Below, one piece after another: positions 11,424 through 26,329 of a stretch of DNA of 64,000 nt. Made by a program: the position numbers and the translations under genes. Numbering within the stretch: the first letter of the stretch is position 1; each line of letters begins with the position of its first letter. The notes beneath the pieces were generated by a model. The model saw only the letters and a list, made by a program, of their open reading frames with translations, was not told the DNA's origin and did no database searches. This DNA is from Diphasiastrum complanatum (Eukaryota > Streptophyta > Lycopodiopsida > Lycopodiales > Lycopodiaceae). The stretch is taken from assembly GCA_029204225.1 (NCBI GenBank), contig CM055094.1:7299143-7363142 (forward strand), read 5' to 3'.

Positions 11424-13072
11424 TTAGTAGCAGAAGACAACTTCATAGTTGGTGCCTGTGGAGCAGCCATACACGGTACCTACAGTGTCAGTTGTGAAGG
11501 TGATGGTCTCAGGGCACACATTCTTGAAGGCTTGAGTGCCTGGAGTACCTGAGCTCACGTTGGGCCCGTCATGATTGTAGCAGCCATCGCCGGGGGGGCC
11601 AGTAAGAGTGTTGGGAGACTGACAGAAGCTATTGGGGTTTGGGATGGAGCACTGAATGGTGCCGCAGTTAGTGCCAGAACCCGTGTGTCCGATGGCGTCG
11701 ATCTGCATGGGCAGGTTGTACGCGTTCTGCAGAATAAAAAGCGCCCATGAAATGTTAATACAAACAACTGCCATTTTAGCTACACCTAGGATATGAACAG
11801 CACCAAAAAATGAGCACTACATTGGTAATGGGACTACAGTGTCATGCAAGGGTTACATCTAGAATATGAACAAGAAGCCCAAGGGGGGCAGAGTTTACGT
11901 CTAGGCTGGGCCGACACCCTCGGCGTCATGATTCCCAGATATACCATTGAACTACTTTATAGACTAAGTGTGGTCTCGAAAGTATGGGCCACTCATGCGC
12001 TATCCCCACGAAATTAATGACTAATTAATAAAAACGATCACGTGATTGAAGGAATTCGTTCATACCACAACGCTGATGTCGTAAGAATCCTGGCTACTAA
12101 AGCCATTGATGGTGAACTCTGCCAGGTTTGCTTGGGGTTTTGCGTTATTGCCATCACCGGGATTTCCACTGTTGCCGGGGAATCCCCACACGATACCCCC
12201 AGGCCAGCTACTGCCCACATCGATAAGTTGACTGCCAGATCCGGCGCCCAGGACATAACACGCGGTGGAAGCAGACTGGCTTGCTGAGCATGCTGTGATG
12301 GTTTGGGAACACTGGTTCTTGATATTGATTGTCGAAGCTGCACATGAGCTCAAAAACAACACATTTACAAAAATCAGTTGAGATAGGAGGTTTGTGAGTA
12401 AGTTGAAATCAGGTGGTGATTAAAGCTCTCCCTTAGTTACTTAAAAGGAAGGCAAATAAGCTGCTACACTTGACCTTCATTCTCAGTACATGCATTCTTA
12501 ATATAAGCTCACGAGGTCCAACATCGGCTACACAATTTGAGAGAAAATGCAATCAAGTAAACTAGAAGCGAACACAGTAATGCTTGTCATGTTCAGAAGT
12601 TAGAACTAGAGTCTCGTAGTGTAGTATCTCAGGTCCCAGTACTAATCTTTGCAGAACCTTCGAACGTTAAGTTCAGTGTTCCTTTGAATCAAGCTCTCGA
12701 AGTGCAGAATATGATTCACTGATGATCATTGAAGTATTTGATAGATACTATGCAGTACGACGGAGTGGTACTAGCAGGTCTCATTTTGGCCGTTTCAATT
12801 AACTAGCTAAGCTTAATTCTCTAATCATGCGATTGTCAATCAGGGCTCAAGCTCCCCTGGAAATCAACCCTGTACAGTTATCTTTTCGTTTATAAGATTG
12901 CTCAGAACTATAAATAATAAACTTATAGTTACTTCTGCGGTCTGCAGCCTCTCAATCTGAATCTTGAAGGATACTTACCGTCGACATAGATAAGGAGCAC
13001 AAGCAAGCAGGTGGCCATAAATGCCCCCGACTTGGACCCCATCATGCAGCCTCCAATTCTAGTGTTCGCCAT
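11424..13072 (-). CDS. Small thaumatin-like protein (PR-5 family), three exons
   Basis: Exon 1 is 13072-12979 (ATG plus a signal peptide with MATCLLVLLIYV, ending in a GTAAGT donor). Exon 2 is 12337-12066 (acceptor TGTGCAG; donor GTATGA). Exon 3 is 11726-11424 (acceptor TTCTGCAG; stop TAA). The phases fit (1, then 0), giving 222 residues. Thaumatin hallmarks are INIKNQCS after the signal peptide, LAEFTINGF, YDISVVNAYNLPMQ across the exon 2/3 join, and C-terminal YEVVFCY. The mature chain has ten cysteines, like small-type thaumatin-like proteins, rather than the sixteen of large ones. The usual REDDD acidic-cleft residues are not obvious. Members are secreted, disulfide-rich and often antifungal or stress-induced; that role is inferred from the family. 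Splice sites are clean and no lesion is visible, so the gene looks functional. Confidence 0.88.
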
Positions 13073-13265
13073 CTTACTAGCTGAGATTACAATGCACAAA
13101 GCGATCAATTATAGCAAAGACCGACTTGTGCCAATCCGATCTTGCAGCTCCACGTCTGGCCAAAGGCGATGTTTTTCTACAGGAGAATGAAGAGCAAGCT
13201 CAAGAAGCGGATCAGACTAGGCACGGAGGAAGATGCCACTTATACCCTACTACAAGATGGCTCAA

Positions 13266-13280
13266 TGTATATATATTTGT
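13266..13280 (-). promoter_or_regulatory. Possible TATA box of the thaumatin-like gene
   Basis: TATATATA on the minus strand lies about 195 bp upstream of the ATG at 13072, which would leave a leader of roughly 160 bp. It is the nearest good TATA match on this strand; no other element is claimed. Confidence 0.35.
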
Positions 13281-13329
13281 GGCACCTAATATGCAGCTGC
13301 AGCAATGACATGTCATGAATTATTATGTT

Positions 13330-14196
13330 TAGAATATATAAGAGCTTGAAATTTCTTTCCATCCATGTCCTAGCTTAGTAGCCACGCAGCTGTCAACTTT
13401 TGAAACATGTTGGCACCACAGGCTTTGCCTGTTGGCAAGACGATGATAAAGTTAACGGATTGCACAAAAGTGGTTTTAGACCTTCTCGCCTTAAAGTCCA
13501 AGTCAATTCTACCATATGCACCAGTCTCACACGTTACATTACAGCAGCCAAGACTTTTCAGTATTTGAATTGCAGTATTGCTATAAAATCGACCACTTCT
13601 ACCTGTTTTTCCTTCCAGATCATGTACTTATAATATCACTCCATATATTTCATTTGGATGTAGTGCACGTACGTACTCTTTATGCAAGTTTCCTCCTACA
13701 TGTTAACCTCTTACGTAGTTTCTTCCTGTACTCATTGCCACCCATCCGTCCTTGCCATCCATCACATTAGCCACCAAGGTTTGAAGTCTTGGAGCAAATA
13801 CACCCCCTCCTTCCTTTACCTAGTAGCTTATTTTTTGCTTTTATATGTATTAGTAAGTAGTATATATGTCTCCCACAATGGATGTGTGTATATTTAAAAT
13901 GCTATTATGATTTTTAATGAGTACAATAACTCAGGACTCTAATTCTCTTTAACGTCCATGAGTAAGTGTGTGTTCCCTCAAAGCCGCAATCTATTGGTTT
14001 CCTCCTCATTAATTGGAGTCCTCATTTATGATCCCCTGGACGTATGCAAATCCAACAACTTGGCATAAAGATGGTATCCGGAAATATCCCATATTGCCCC
14101 CTACCCATGGTTGGAGATCACGGGCAAGCCTCTCCATTTGATTGTAAGCATATCACTTCATTGATGAGCATAGACTTACAAGGAATACCACAGTAA
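13330..14196. other. No recognisable gene between the thaumatin-like gene and the TRIM-like element
   Basis: The short overlapping open frames at 13400-13897 lack family motifs and have intergenic base composition. I see no repeat structure or RNA gene. Confidence 0.4.
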
Positions 14197-14415
14197 CAAG
14201 CCAACACAAAGCTGCGGCTATTATTGAGTGCGCCCAACGGTGCCATTTCCTACACACTTGTCACATAAGTAATTAGGGGCCTTAGGCTCTCCTCGCACAT
14301 TGTCTCCTGTCTCCTGATACTAGCCCTTTTGGGGTCAGGTAGATAGGCGGGTGGCTAGGCAGTTGGGGGTGGGACCCGCACACGTGTATGTGGCAAGTGG
14401 GCCAAGTTTTCTACA
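14197..14415 (+). repeat. 5' terminal direct repeat of the TRIM-like element
   Basis: It aligns with 14492-14727 over nearly its whole length, sharing CAAGCCAACACAAAG at the start, AATTAGGGGCCTTAGG in the middle and TTTTCTACA at the end. It lacks a roughly 12-bp block and a roughly 9-bp block present in the 3' copy. Confidence 0.75.
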
Positions 14416-14428
14416 TGGTATCAGAGCC
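14416..14428 (+). promoter_or_regulatory. Primer binding site (initiator-Met tRNA) of the TRIM-like element
   Basis: TGGTATCAGAGCC starts at the first base after the 5' repeat. It is the complement of the plant initiator-Met tRNA 3' end used by most Copia and many TRIM elements. Confidence 0.8.
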
Positions 14429-14491
14429 AAGGGGGGTTCCTTTAGTTTGTTTGTGCTTGCTTGAGTGGGTGTGTTGCAGGAGACTATGGCG

Positions 14492-14727
14492 CAAGCCAAC
14501 ACAAAGTTGCAGTTGTCACTGAGTGCACCCAACGGTGCCATTTCCTACATCCCATAAGTAATTAGGGGCCTTAGGTTCTAGAAGCAATTGCACATCGTCT
14601 CATCTCCCCTGGTACCAACCCTTTTGGGGCCCAGGTAGATAAGCGGGTGGCTAGGCGGTTGGGGGTGCAGGGATCTCAACGCGTGGCCCGCACATGTGCA
14701 TGTGGCGAGTGGGCCAGGTTTTCTACA
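14492..14727 (+). repeat. 3' terminal direct repeat of the TRIM-like element
   Basis: Second copy of the terminal repeat, 236 bp, ending in TTTTCTACA. It includes CAGGGATCTCAACGCG, which is missing from the 5' copy. Confidence 0.75.
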
Positions 14728-17699
<2,972 letters not shown>

Positions 17700-18039
17700 G
17701 TGTCAATTCTAGGTGCTAGTCTTGATGGAGATGCTGATAGTAATTGTTAGTCATAAACCACCATCAAGCAAGCTCGAATCTTCGATAAGCCATGGTGTCT
17801 CATACCACCATACCTTCTCCTCAACCTTTACCTACTCATCCAAAGGCCTAGATAATTGTCCTAACTTGACCACTAGTGGAAGAGCTCTTCATTCTCTAGG
17901 AGAGAATGAATGACAAGCTCATGGAGATCCACCTCTATATACATAGTCTAGGTGGGGTCATCTCCGACCATAGGAGTCATGCATGACCAATGACATGTGT
18001 TAGTTGTGCACACTTACGTGGGTCCATAACAAGGGGTTA

Positions 18040-18700
18040 TCACATGCCAATAGGACATTGACACATGGCACCCAAAAGACCTATACCTCCGGACCAGCCA
18101 ACAATGCAGACGGGGAGGTCAAGCTTCTTGTCTAAATAATTGAGATCAAGGACTAAGGACTGTCTAAACATGAACCATACAAATGTATGATTCAAGTGAC
18201 ATAACTTATAGTGACAAAGTAACATTTTATTGACTAGAATAGAAGAATTTAAGACTTTACTTATGTCAGTATAACAATGATTAATCAGTCTATATAAGTA
18301 TCCAAGCCTCTTTCTTATCCTATTGACAATTCTACATTGAAAATTCAAATTCAAATTCTACCCTATGACATGAATCAATGATTTTTTTTACTGATAATAG
18401 ATTTGTTGACAGGTTAGGTACATACAAAACATTTGATAGTAACTTGAATTGATCATGCTAGAAGTTTAATCTTACAATGGCTTCTTTTTTTATAGTGAGT
18501 GTACTATCATTGCCAAGATGAAAGAATTTTTGTATACTGTAAGGCATATAGGATTCGAAATGTTCGAGATGGCTGGTCATATATTGAGTAGCTCTAGAAT
18601 CGATAAACCAAGCATTATCAACTTGAGCTTTTTGATCTCTGATCATAAACATTCCTTCATCCATGGCTTGAATTGGGCATTGAGATGTCACTATAACTAC
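18040..18700 (-). pseudogene. Copia relic, protease and integrase N-terminus
   Basis: On the minus strand a protease-like piece (18691-18458: AWFIDSRATQYMTS, where Copia proteases have DSGA) is followed by an integrase zinc-binding piece (18354-18040: LCHYKLCHLNHTFV). It is closely related to the plus-strand relic starting near 19020: both share the phrases DEG..M..DQ and (V/M)RLxF at matching places. It carries a frameshift and stops, and gag and RT are absent. Confidence 0.6.
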
Positions 18701-19019
18701 ATTTGCCTTTTGATCTGACTACTTGTTGTTGGTGTTCTTCATTTCAATATCCTACAATCTTGAATCTCATGATTGGCTAAAAGCATGGTTGGGTGATACA
18801 ACATGGAATGTCAAGGACACTGTCTTTCTTGGGTATAAATATATTTATGTTTTTTATTGGAGGAGAGAGAGTAGGCCCATCACTTACCTCCCAATACTCC
18901 AAGAGAGTAGGCCCATCATTTCATCCTTTCAGTATCAGAGAATTAATTTTCTGTTGTTAGCATTACTACATCTTAGCGTCATCAATACAATCGACAGACT
19001 AAGTTCTAGATGAATTCTC

Positions 19020-20720
19020 AAAGTAAAGTCAGTCTTATCACAGAAAGCTGATGGATCCAATTATCATTTGTGGAAATTCAAAATGAAGACCTTGTTAATC
19101 GCCAACGAATTATGGGATGTTGTTATAGGTATAGAAGTAAAACCTGAAGACAACGACTCAAGTGGAAATCAAAAGATGGTAAAGCTTTTGTGCTTATTAT
19201 CCTCAATATATCAGATACACAAATTGGACACATAGCTAAAGCTAAAACGTCAAGAGATGTTTGGGACATCTTGAGCTCACTATATGACGTGAGGGACGTA
19301 ACTACCAAGTTACATCTACGAAGGAAATTCTTCGCATTCAAGATGTCTATTTGTGATTCTCTTCATAATCACATTGACCAGTCTAAGAGTCTCTTGCAAC
19401 AAATGGTTGTTGTCAGATCAGTCATAGACGATCAAGATGCAATCATGACATTGCGATCAAGCTTGCCCTCTACATATGAGAATTGGGTGATGATCATATC
19501 GACACACTCAAACTTAACTCTTACTAGAGTTATCACTATGTTGCTGCAAGAAGATAATAGACAAGACACTTTGTCTACTTCCTCCTCTCAAGCTCTATAT
19601 GTCAATAAAGGCTCTAAGCGACAGAAGCAGAAAAACTCCAAGAAGGCTACAACGAATCAGAAATAGACTCAAAGTCAAGCACAATTATTAGATCCACAAT
19701 TGAAGAAAAAGATGTCTTGCAGGTATTGCAAAGCACAATAACCATGAGATCAAGGATTGTTGCATTCTCCAAGCGAAGAATGTAGCCAAGCAACCTGATC
19801 AACAAGCAAACAAAGTCTCATCATCTCCCCAGGTCGAAGTGGACGAAGGTGCAATCATGGTCAAAGATCAAAGCGCATTTTTGGATGATTCATGGTTTTT
19901 GGATTCTGGAGCAATTCAACAAATGACCAATCAACATGAGATCTTCAACTCCTACACTCCTTACAACAAGAAGAAATTTGTTTATCTTGGTGACAACAAT
20001 ACTCACACTATTGAAGGTGAAGGTACTGTAAGATTGCGATTCCAGCATGATCAATTCAAATTACTATCAAAAGTCTTATATGTTCCTAAACTATCTACAA
20101 GTCTGTAATCAGTAAGTAGAATTATAGATTTAGGTCATAAGGTAGAATATGAATCTGATCAATAAATAATCATTGATAGGAGTGATAAGATCCTTGCACT
20201 CGACAAGAGGCAGAGTTACTTATATAGATTGGCACACTGTTATTTTGAGTCTAGTCAAGCCTTGAAAACCTCTGTTCTAATCAATAAAGCATTACTATGG
20301 CATCATTGCTTAGGACACTTGAATCATGCATTTGTTATGAACATGTCCAGACAATCTATGGTTCTTGATCTCGACTATCCTTCTGGTAAGGTCGATCTCC
20401 TTGTCTATCATAGTTGTATTTCTGGATAGCAGGCTAGGATTCCTTTTAGATCAAACCATATGCATGCAACAAAAGATCTGTTAGATGTTGTTTACACAGA
20501 TATATGTGGACCTTTGCAAACTCCTTCATTATTGAATGCAAAGTATTTCATCACTTTCATTGACGAATTCTCCAGAAGAACAGCTGTTTATTTCATTAAA
20601 TAGAAATAAGAGGCTTTTCTCAAATTCAAACAATTCAAAGAGCATTCTGAGAATCAAACTAGCAAACGAATCAAAGCACTGAGTTCAAATAACGGGGAAG
20701 AATACATCTCCACTGAATAG
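19020..20720 (+). pseudogene. Copia relic: gag, zinc knuckle, protease, integrase start
   Basis: On the plus strand gag (19040-19666) shows DVWDILSSLYDVRDVTTKLHLRR and ALRSSLP-type phrases; DVWDILSSLY is the family signature region. A degraded CCHC knuckle (CRYCKAQ, about 19718) follows. Next is protease SWFLDSGAIQQMT (19893-19930) and then LSKVLYVPKLSTSL. The integrase domain then has LLWHHCLGHLNHAF (20292-20333), VYTDICGPL (20491-20517, first catalytic Asp), FIDEFSRR and NNGEEYIST, where the second catalytic Asp has become Asn. It is broken by several stops and ends near 20720. It is inactive. Confidence 0.75.
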
Positions 20721-20867
20721 GGGCAACCACCATGAGGAATAGAGGTTCTTTTCCATCTCTTACAAGCTCAGGTCACTATGCCCTTCTACAAAACCATAAA
20801 GTTTTCCAAGCCTCTAAGGAATGCCATATTGCAGAGCTCCCAACAACCTAATCTCGTTTTGTATTTA

Positions 20868-21560
20868 GGTCTATATCCACCAAATCCGACTTGTTCTAGA
20901 CCCTTATCCAATGTCCCTAAAGCCCTTTTTGGCGGTTCACTTTGGATAGGGGTTTTGAGCTCCCCACCTGCCCATTTTATATCTAGTCTGTTTCTGCAGG
21001 TTTTCATCAATGTTTCCACTAGCTAGAATAGAAACTAGGACAAATCGACACCGTTTGGTAAAATTGGACTAATGGACGAAAATCTGCAAAAGCATTTTCA
21101 AATGCCCTAAATATGTTATTTCTGGCTCGGAGACCTTTTTTGAAAAACTGACATCGGAACATCTGGTCTATATCAGATTCATGAACCTATGTCCACCCCC
21201 TATCCCGTATTCCAATCGATATCCACCGAATCTAACTCGTTCTAGGAACCGATCCTTATCCTTGTCCCTGAAGCCCTTTCCGGGGGTCCACTTGTCCCCG
21301 ATTTGCTCCTACAGGTTTCTCTCGACATTGTCCATGGGCCAAAATAGAAACCAAGAAATGAGCATGATTGGATTCATTCAATCTATATCGGGTTCACAAA
21401 CTTGTGTCCACCCCACATCCCGTATTTCGGTCGATATCCACCGAATCTGACTCGTTTCAGGAACCGACCCTTACCCTTGTCCATGAAGCCCTTTCTGGGG
21501 ATTCACCTACCCCCACTTTGTTTCTACAGGTTTTCCTCAACATTGCCCATGGACCATAGC
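20868..21560. repeat. Three-copy repeat of about 200 bp
   Basis: Units near 20868-21030, 21180-21350 and 21395-21560 share TATATCCACC(A/G)AATC, CTTATCC, AAGCCCTTT, and a T(C/T)CTACAGGTTT(T)C...CATTG close to the unit's end. The second and third are closest; the first is more diverged. The matching runs of open frame in them are repeat-derived. Confidence 0.6.
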
Positions 21561-21564
21561 CACT

Positions 21565-23140
21565 CCTCACAAGCTCTCAAAGATGGCACATCAAAAGTTA
21601 ATTGTATTACAATTGAAAACTATACATATACCAAAAGCCCTAACATGCATGGGCTCGATAAGTGTCAACATACTAAAATAGACACCTGTCAAACTAATAG
21701 GCCCAGCATGGGCTAAAATATTGACAAACTCAGGACATGCCCCTGAGTATAGCAAATGTCATCAAAAATATATTGTACATGCTAATTTTTCCTAAGTGTG
21801 GCTACTCGGCTAACCCAAGTAGCCGACTACAGGACATGTACCCGACTGGTAAATCAATGATGGGTCACCACGTCCCAATCACAACTGAATACAGTAAGCC
21901 TAATTAACTATATACTAATTATAGTAGATCACATTTGAAGCTTACATAAAATACAAATAAGATTGACTCTGATTTCTAACTCTCTCCCTTAAGCTCAAAT
22001 GTGAGAAGAGTGAAAAGCAATAATTTGTAGCAACGACTAGAGTATCCAAAAGATGTTATGCATATCCATGTTATCTTGTGCTTGACTCACACTCAAGAAC
22101 ACCAACAAACCACCAGGTTTGATGCACAAAGTATTGTGCAAACACAATGCTCATACAAAGAGTCTATTGTACTCTCGACCATGTACTCTCGATCAAATGA
22201 CTTGTCTCCAATCCGACTTGAGCACAAGTGGACCTAATGAGCGACATGGCTCAACTTGAAAAAATTCCACTGCCACCATGAGACTTACATCTGCCATCTA
22301 GCTAGGTTGACATCCTATCAGACACTTACAAATATAGACCTATAAAGCTGACATAAATGAGCGACTAAGGCTCAACCTGATCAAATCCTACTACCACCAT
22401 AAGACTATACCCTCACCAGATAGACAACTAATAGACATAATGACAAGTCAATGAGAATATCAAATGACTACTTTGTTTCTGACGTAGCAAATGCATAAAC
22501 AAATATAACTCCAACTCAAATCTAAACCCCTATGACAAGGTAACATGCAAGTCCACACACACTCATGCAAACCAACACAAATGATAAAGCATCAAATACA
22601 TTACCAAGGCTTGCCCATAAGTGGTATCATGTCATATCAGCACCTATCCCACTTGTAGATCCGCTGCTACACCACTGGTCTCTAAATCAGATCCTTAATA
22701 ATGGCCCCACACCTATAACCAAGATGCTCTCACGTCCAAGCATATCCAATAGATGTCATCATACATCATCCAAGATCAACCATCTCGAACCAATGAGAAC
22801 TCTAAGCCTCGTCCATGATGTATCGCTCAAACAAAGTACTACTACAAGCCACTTTGCCCTGACATCTTGTTTAGTAAAACTTGAAAGGTGATCCTCCATT
22901 CCCCATGCTCCAAGCACAAGAGTCTACTAAGGACTCAATGAATGAATCTACACAAACCTCACCATAGGCTATATCTGGATAGCTCGCCCATCTCATAGGC
23001 CTCCCACCAGGGAGCCTATCTCACCACTACATCTATCATAGCATCCAAGCCAAAGCAAATGCAAACTAGATCCGACCATTGTGATGATCAACTCACCCAT
23101 GATCCATAGCATATCATGTAGGATAGCTCGAACAGAACCC
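21565..23140. other. Retrotransposon debris without an assignable open frame
   Basis: At 21965-21990 the phrase TTTCTAACTCTCTCCCTTAAG resembles, on the minus strand, a polypurine tract followed by an LTR start like that of the Copia element ending at 41458. A repeated phrase (GCGAC..GGCTCAAC, then CTAC/TGCCACCAT..GAC) occurs at about 22238 and 22361. No coding domain is recognisable. Confidence 0.35.
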
Positions 23141-23142
23141 TA

Positions 23143-23771
23143 TGTTAGATTTATCTCCTCTACTCTCCTAACTCCCATGTTAATCTAGTCCCATTTATAT
23201 TGTTGTAGTTTTACATGTATTTTTGCATAGTCTATGTCATGTGCCAAATCTAAGCAAATAGCAATTACAATAGAAGTAAAACTAAAAGCAAGAAAAGAAC
23301 AAGACAATAAAGATAACATGTCCATAGAAAGCTAGAAACATGGAGGTCACCATAGAATTACATTAGTAATGGAAAGAAGAGTACAAGCTATGAACATGAG
23401 CTTGATTCATGTGGATAGGGCACATGAGACCTAGCAAAGGAGGTCCTCATAGTTCCATTCACAAGGAGGAAGCAAAAAGCTCTCACTTGCAAATGAGCCA
23501 AAAGATCCCAAAATTGATGTCTCTTGCCTAGTTATAGACAATGCTCTCACTTAACTTAGCTTAACTACCTTGAGAGATAGTTAGCCCTTGTTAAGTATTA
23601 TTTAAACTACATTGGGCCCTTATTGGCCTATTATCCTTATTAATTACTTTGAAGGGCCTAAAGAGAGAACCGCCTTGTTCTTAAGGCTAATAGCTCCTTT
23701 TGGGCCTACAAAGCTTACATTGGATATTATCTTGCATGCATAAGCATGGATGTACTAAAAGTACATGACAC
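23143..23771 (-). repeat. Possible LTR of a minus-strand retrotransposon
   Basis: The segment begins TGTTAGATTT and ends TACATGACA, and is followed at 23772 by CTCCCCCTACTT, a polypyrimidine run that reads as a polypurine tract on the minus strand. This is the junction expected for a 3' LTR of an element transcribed on the minus strand. The partner LTR and coding region were not found, and the left edge is a guess. Confidence 0.35.
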
Positions 23772-24554
23772 TCCCCCTACTTGAACATTTTTGTCCTAAA
23801 AAATGAAGACTCTTGTCTGATCAACTTGATCACCTTAGTTAAGTAGTCATGATTGAGGATGTGCCATCCAAAACATCATTGCCTCATTACAGATCTAAAG
23901 ATGCTGAATTGAATTCATTTTTTCTAGTTTCAGCCTGTAATCCTTGTTCCATGAAGGAAAAATGATGGTCAAAGAAGAGGTTGATGAAGCACCATATTGC
24001 TTGTTGGCAACCAATCTGCATGGAATGGACAGAGTGTATCATCATCTTCATCTTCAGAAGTTTCTTCACTTTCTTGTACCTGTTTCGGTTGTCGATCCAC
24101 TGATGCTTTATTGTGAAGGTTCAATTTTTGTATCCGCATCTTCACTTATGCCAACCATGTAAATAGTTCTTCCTTCCTTTTAGCTTCCAAGTGAAGCTTG
24201 TGTTCTTGTTGCTCGTAGTCTAATGCATATTCCATTATATCCTTTAATTGAAACCCAAGCTGTAGAAAAGTAGTTTGTATATAGTTTTCTACAATGCTCC
24301 GATATTGAGGTTGTGGTTGTCCCTATCACTGAGAAGCGTCGGGTCATAGATGATTTAAAGAGATGATTCCCTAATTCCCTTGAGCACACCTTCAATGATA
24401 AAGTAATGATAGATAAGATGTGCATGCTCATGTTGATGAAGGCCAAGTTGGATCTACATTATCCAACAATTAGAGATGTACCAAAGGTGCACATTGAGGC
24501 AATTCGTCAAGCATTGTTGGTACTACTCTAATTTTATTTGAATCTCATATAGAT

Positions 24555-24725
<171 letters not shown>

Positions 24726-25269
24726 CTTGATGAGTTTTATTTCATATCACAGGCAGAATATGATTGCCAGTTTTCATCACAGTACTTCAAGGACAAATTG
24801 TCGTCCAGTTTTTGTTCATTGAGACAGAGACTCAAGAACAACATTGATAAAGTAGAGGCAAAAAATTTAATGCCAAAATGTCTAAGTGGATGGAAAAGGA
24901 GAGACGCCAGCTTCTACGTCAATATTTAAAAAGCAAAACTAACCCAAGTTGTATTCCACTTTTTTGTTTTATCTATGTATTTTAAAACCAAAATTTGACT
25001 TGAATGCTTGGTCATCTCTAGTTAGTGCATAATTTATTTATCTTACTACTGACTTATTATTCATTTGCTTGATGTGTGTACAATAATTTGCTTAGAAATT
25101 GAGTCAACAAAACAAAATCAACAGATCAAAACAGCAAAAGATGTCGAATGTTGGTCGAGCTGGATATGCGGGCATCAATATGAGACTGGTATGTGTGTAT
25201 ACAACAAAACTTGCATTTGTATCTCCGATATGCGAAACCTCTTTTTTCATGATGTCATTTATTTTTGTC

Positions 25270-25750
25270 TATTGTTGAGTGCCAAATTTCAGACACAAGA
25301 AAAGAATAGGGCTCCAACAGTTGTCGAGATCTATGTGGATGCTCATACTAGTAAAGGTTTTGGCAAACTAAAAACAGACGAGTTGGATCCTGACCTATGG
25401 TTGAGACTTTGAAGGTAACACCCAACATGAGATATATTAACATATATTTTTTGCAATTATGGTTTAAATGCAATTAATTTTATAGAATGTAATGATGAAC
25501 ATGTATATGATTTTGTATGTATTTGATTAGCTATGTTTTTTTTTTTGTGTAGAACGAAAATTTTAATTAATTATATGTCAGGAACAAACCCCGACGACAA
25601 ACTAATGAAAATTTTAGAAGAAAATAGTTGGGGACGAAAGAGAGTAAGAGGCCTAAGTGTCTATAGAAAAGAGATGCAGTATTCTTCCCAAGTAGATGAA
25701 ATGAGGAAGGAGATAGAAAGACAAAGTGAAGAAATGGAAGAACTCTGAAA
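25270..25750 (+). pseudogene. Possible CACTA-associated (Ptta/En/Spm-like) fragment
   Basis: The phrase TVVEIYVDAHTSKGFGKL (about 25320-25373) resembles the segment with a PTxxEx(F/Y)xxTH core found in plant En/Spm-associated proteins. It is followed after a likely intron by a charged, coiled-coil-prone stretch (25533-25748, rich in E, R, K and Q). The similarity is weak and from memory. Subterminal CACTA-like sequence lies 1 kb downstream, which supports the idea. Confidence 0.3.
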
Positions 25751-26329
25751 GACTGTACAAATGTAGATGAAGATGATTAAAAGCTTATCCCAGGTTAGTT
25801 CGCTTTCTCATTTCTTCTTTCTCTTTCTCCATCTCTTTCTTTTGAAACTTGGTACGGTCCTAGCTATCTATATAAAGAGAGGGAGAGGGAGAGAGACAAA
25901 GAGAGAGAAAGAGAAAATGAGAAAGAGAGAGAGAATGAGATATATTCCTTATTTCAGTTTTGATCATGCTTATTGTAGAGGAGGATCCAATGCTACAACA
26001 GTTGGGTTCAGCTCAGCCTCTATCTACAGTTAAAGAGATTTAACCTCACTTCTTTCTAAGAGTCTAATTATTACACATGTACTTTGAGACACAAAACAAT
26101 ACATGGGATGTCATACTCTAAATTGTGAAAGCCTTATAAAAAGTATGGACCTCATAGAGAGATAGAGATAAGTTTTCTAACAATTTCAAAAAAAATTTCG
26201 TATGTCATGTAGCGTGCAACTATAGAGAAGGATCCGACGTCACGACAGTCATGTTTAGCTCAGCCGTTATCTGAGGTAAAGAACTTGCTATTGACGTTTA
26301 GGGTTTAGGGTTGGTGATATTTTTTGCAA

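Larger units (their letters stand above)
14197..14727 (+). mobile_element. TRIM-like miniature LTR retrotransposon
   Basis: Two direct repeats of about 220-235 bp (14197-14415 and 14492-14727) flank an internal region of only 76 bp. Both end in the same phrase (GGGCCA(A/G)GTTTTCTACA). Immediately after the first repeat is TGGTATCAGAGCC (14416-14428), the initiator-Met tRNA primer binding site. The internal region contains no coding sequence and has a purine-rich stretch (TTGCAGGAGAC) just before the second repeat. This is the architecture of terminal-repeat retrotransposons in miniature, which move only with enzymes from other elements. The repeats differ by many substitutions and small indels (two gaps of about 9-12 bp), so it is old. 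The 5' ends are not a clean TG and I could not find a target duplication. Confidence 0.7.

Noticed and set aside
14197-14727. Identification of the TRIM-like element as Cassandra
   Set aside because: No 5S rRNA-like promoter boxes were found in the terminal repeats.
26290-26315. Interstitial telomere repeat (TTTAGGG)
   Set aside because: Only about two units are present. The CTAACC-like phrase near 47480 is similarly short and degenerate.
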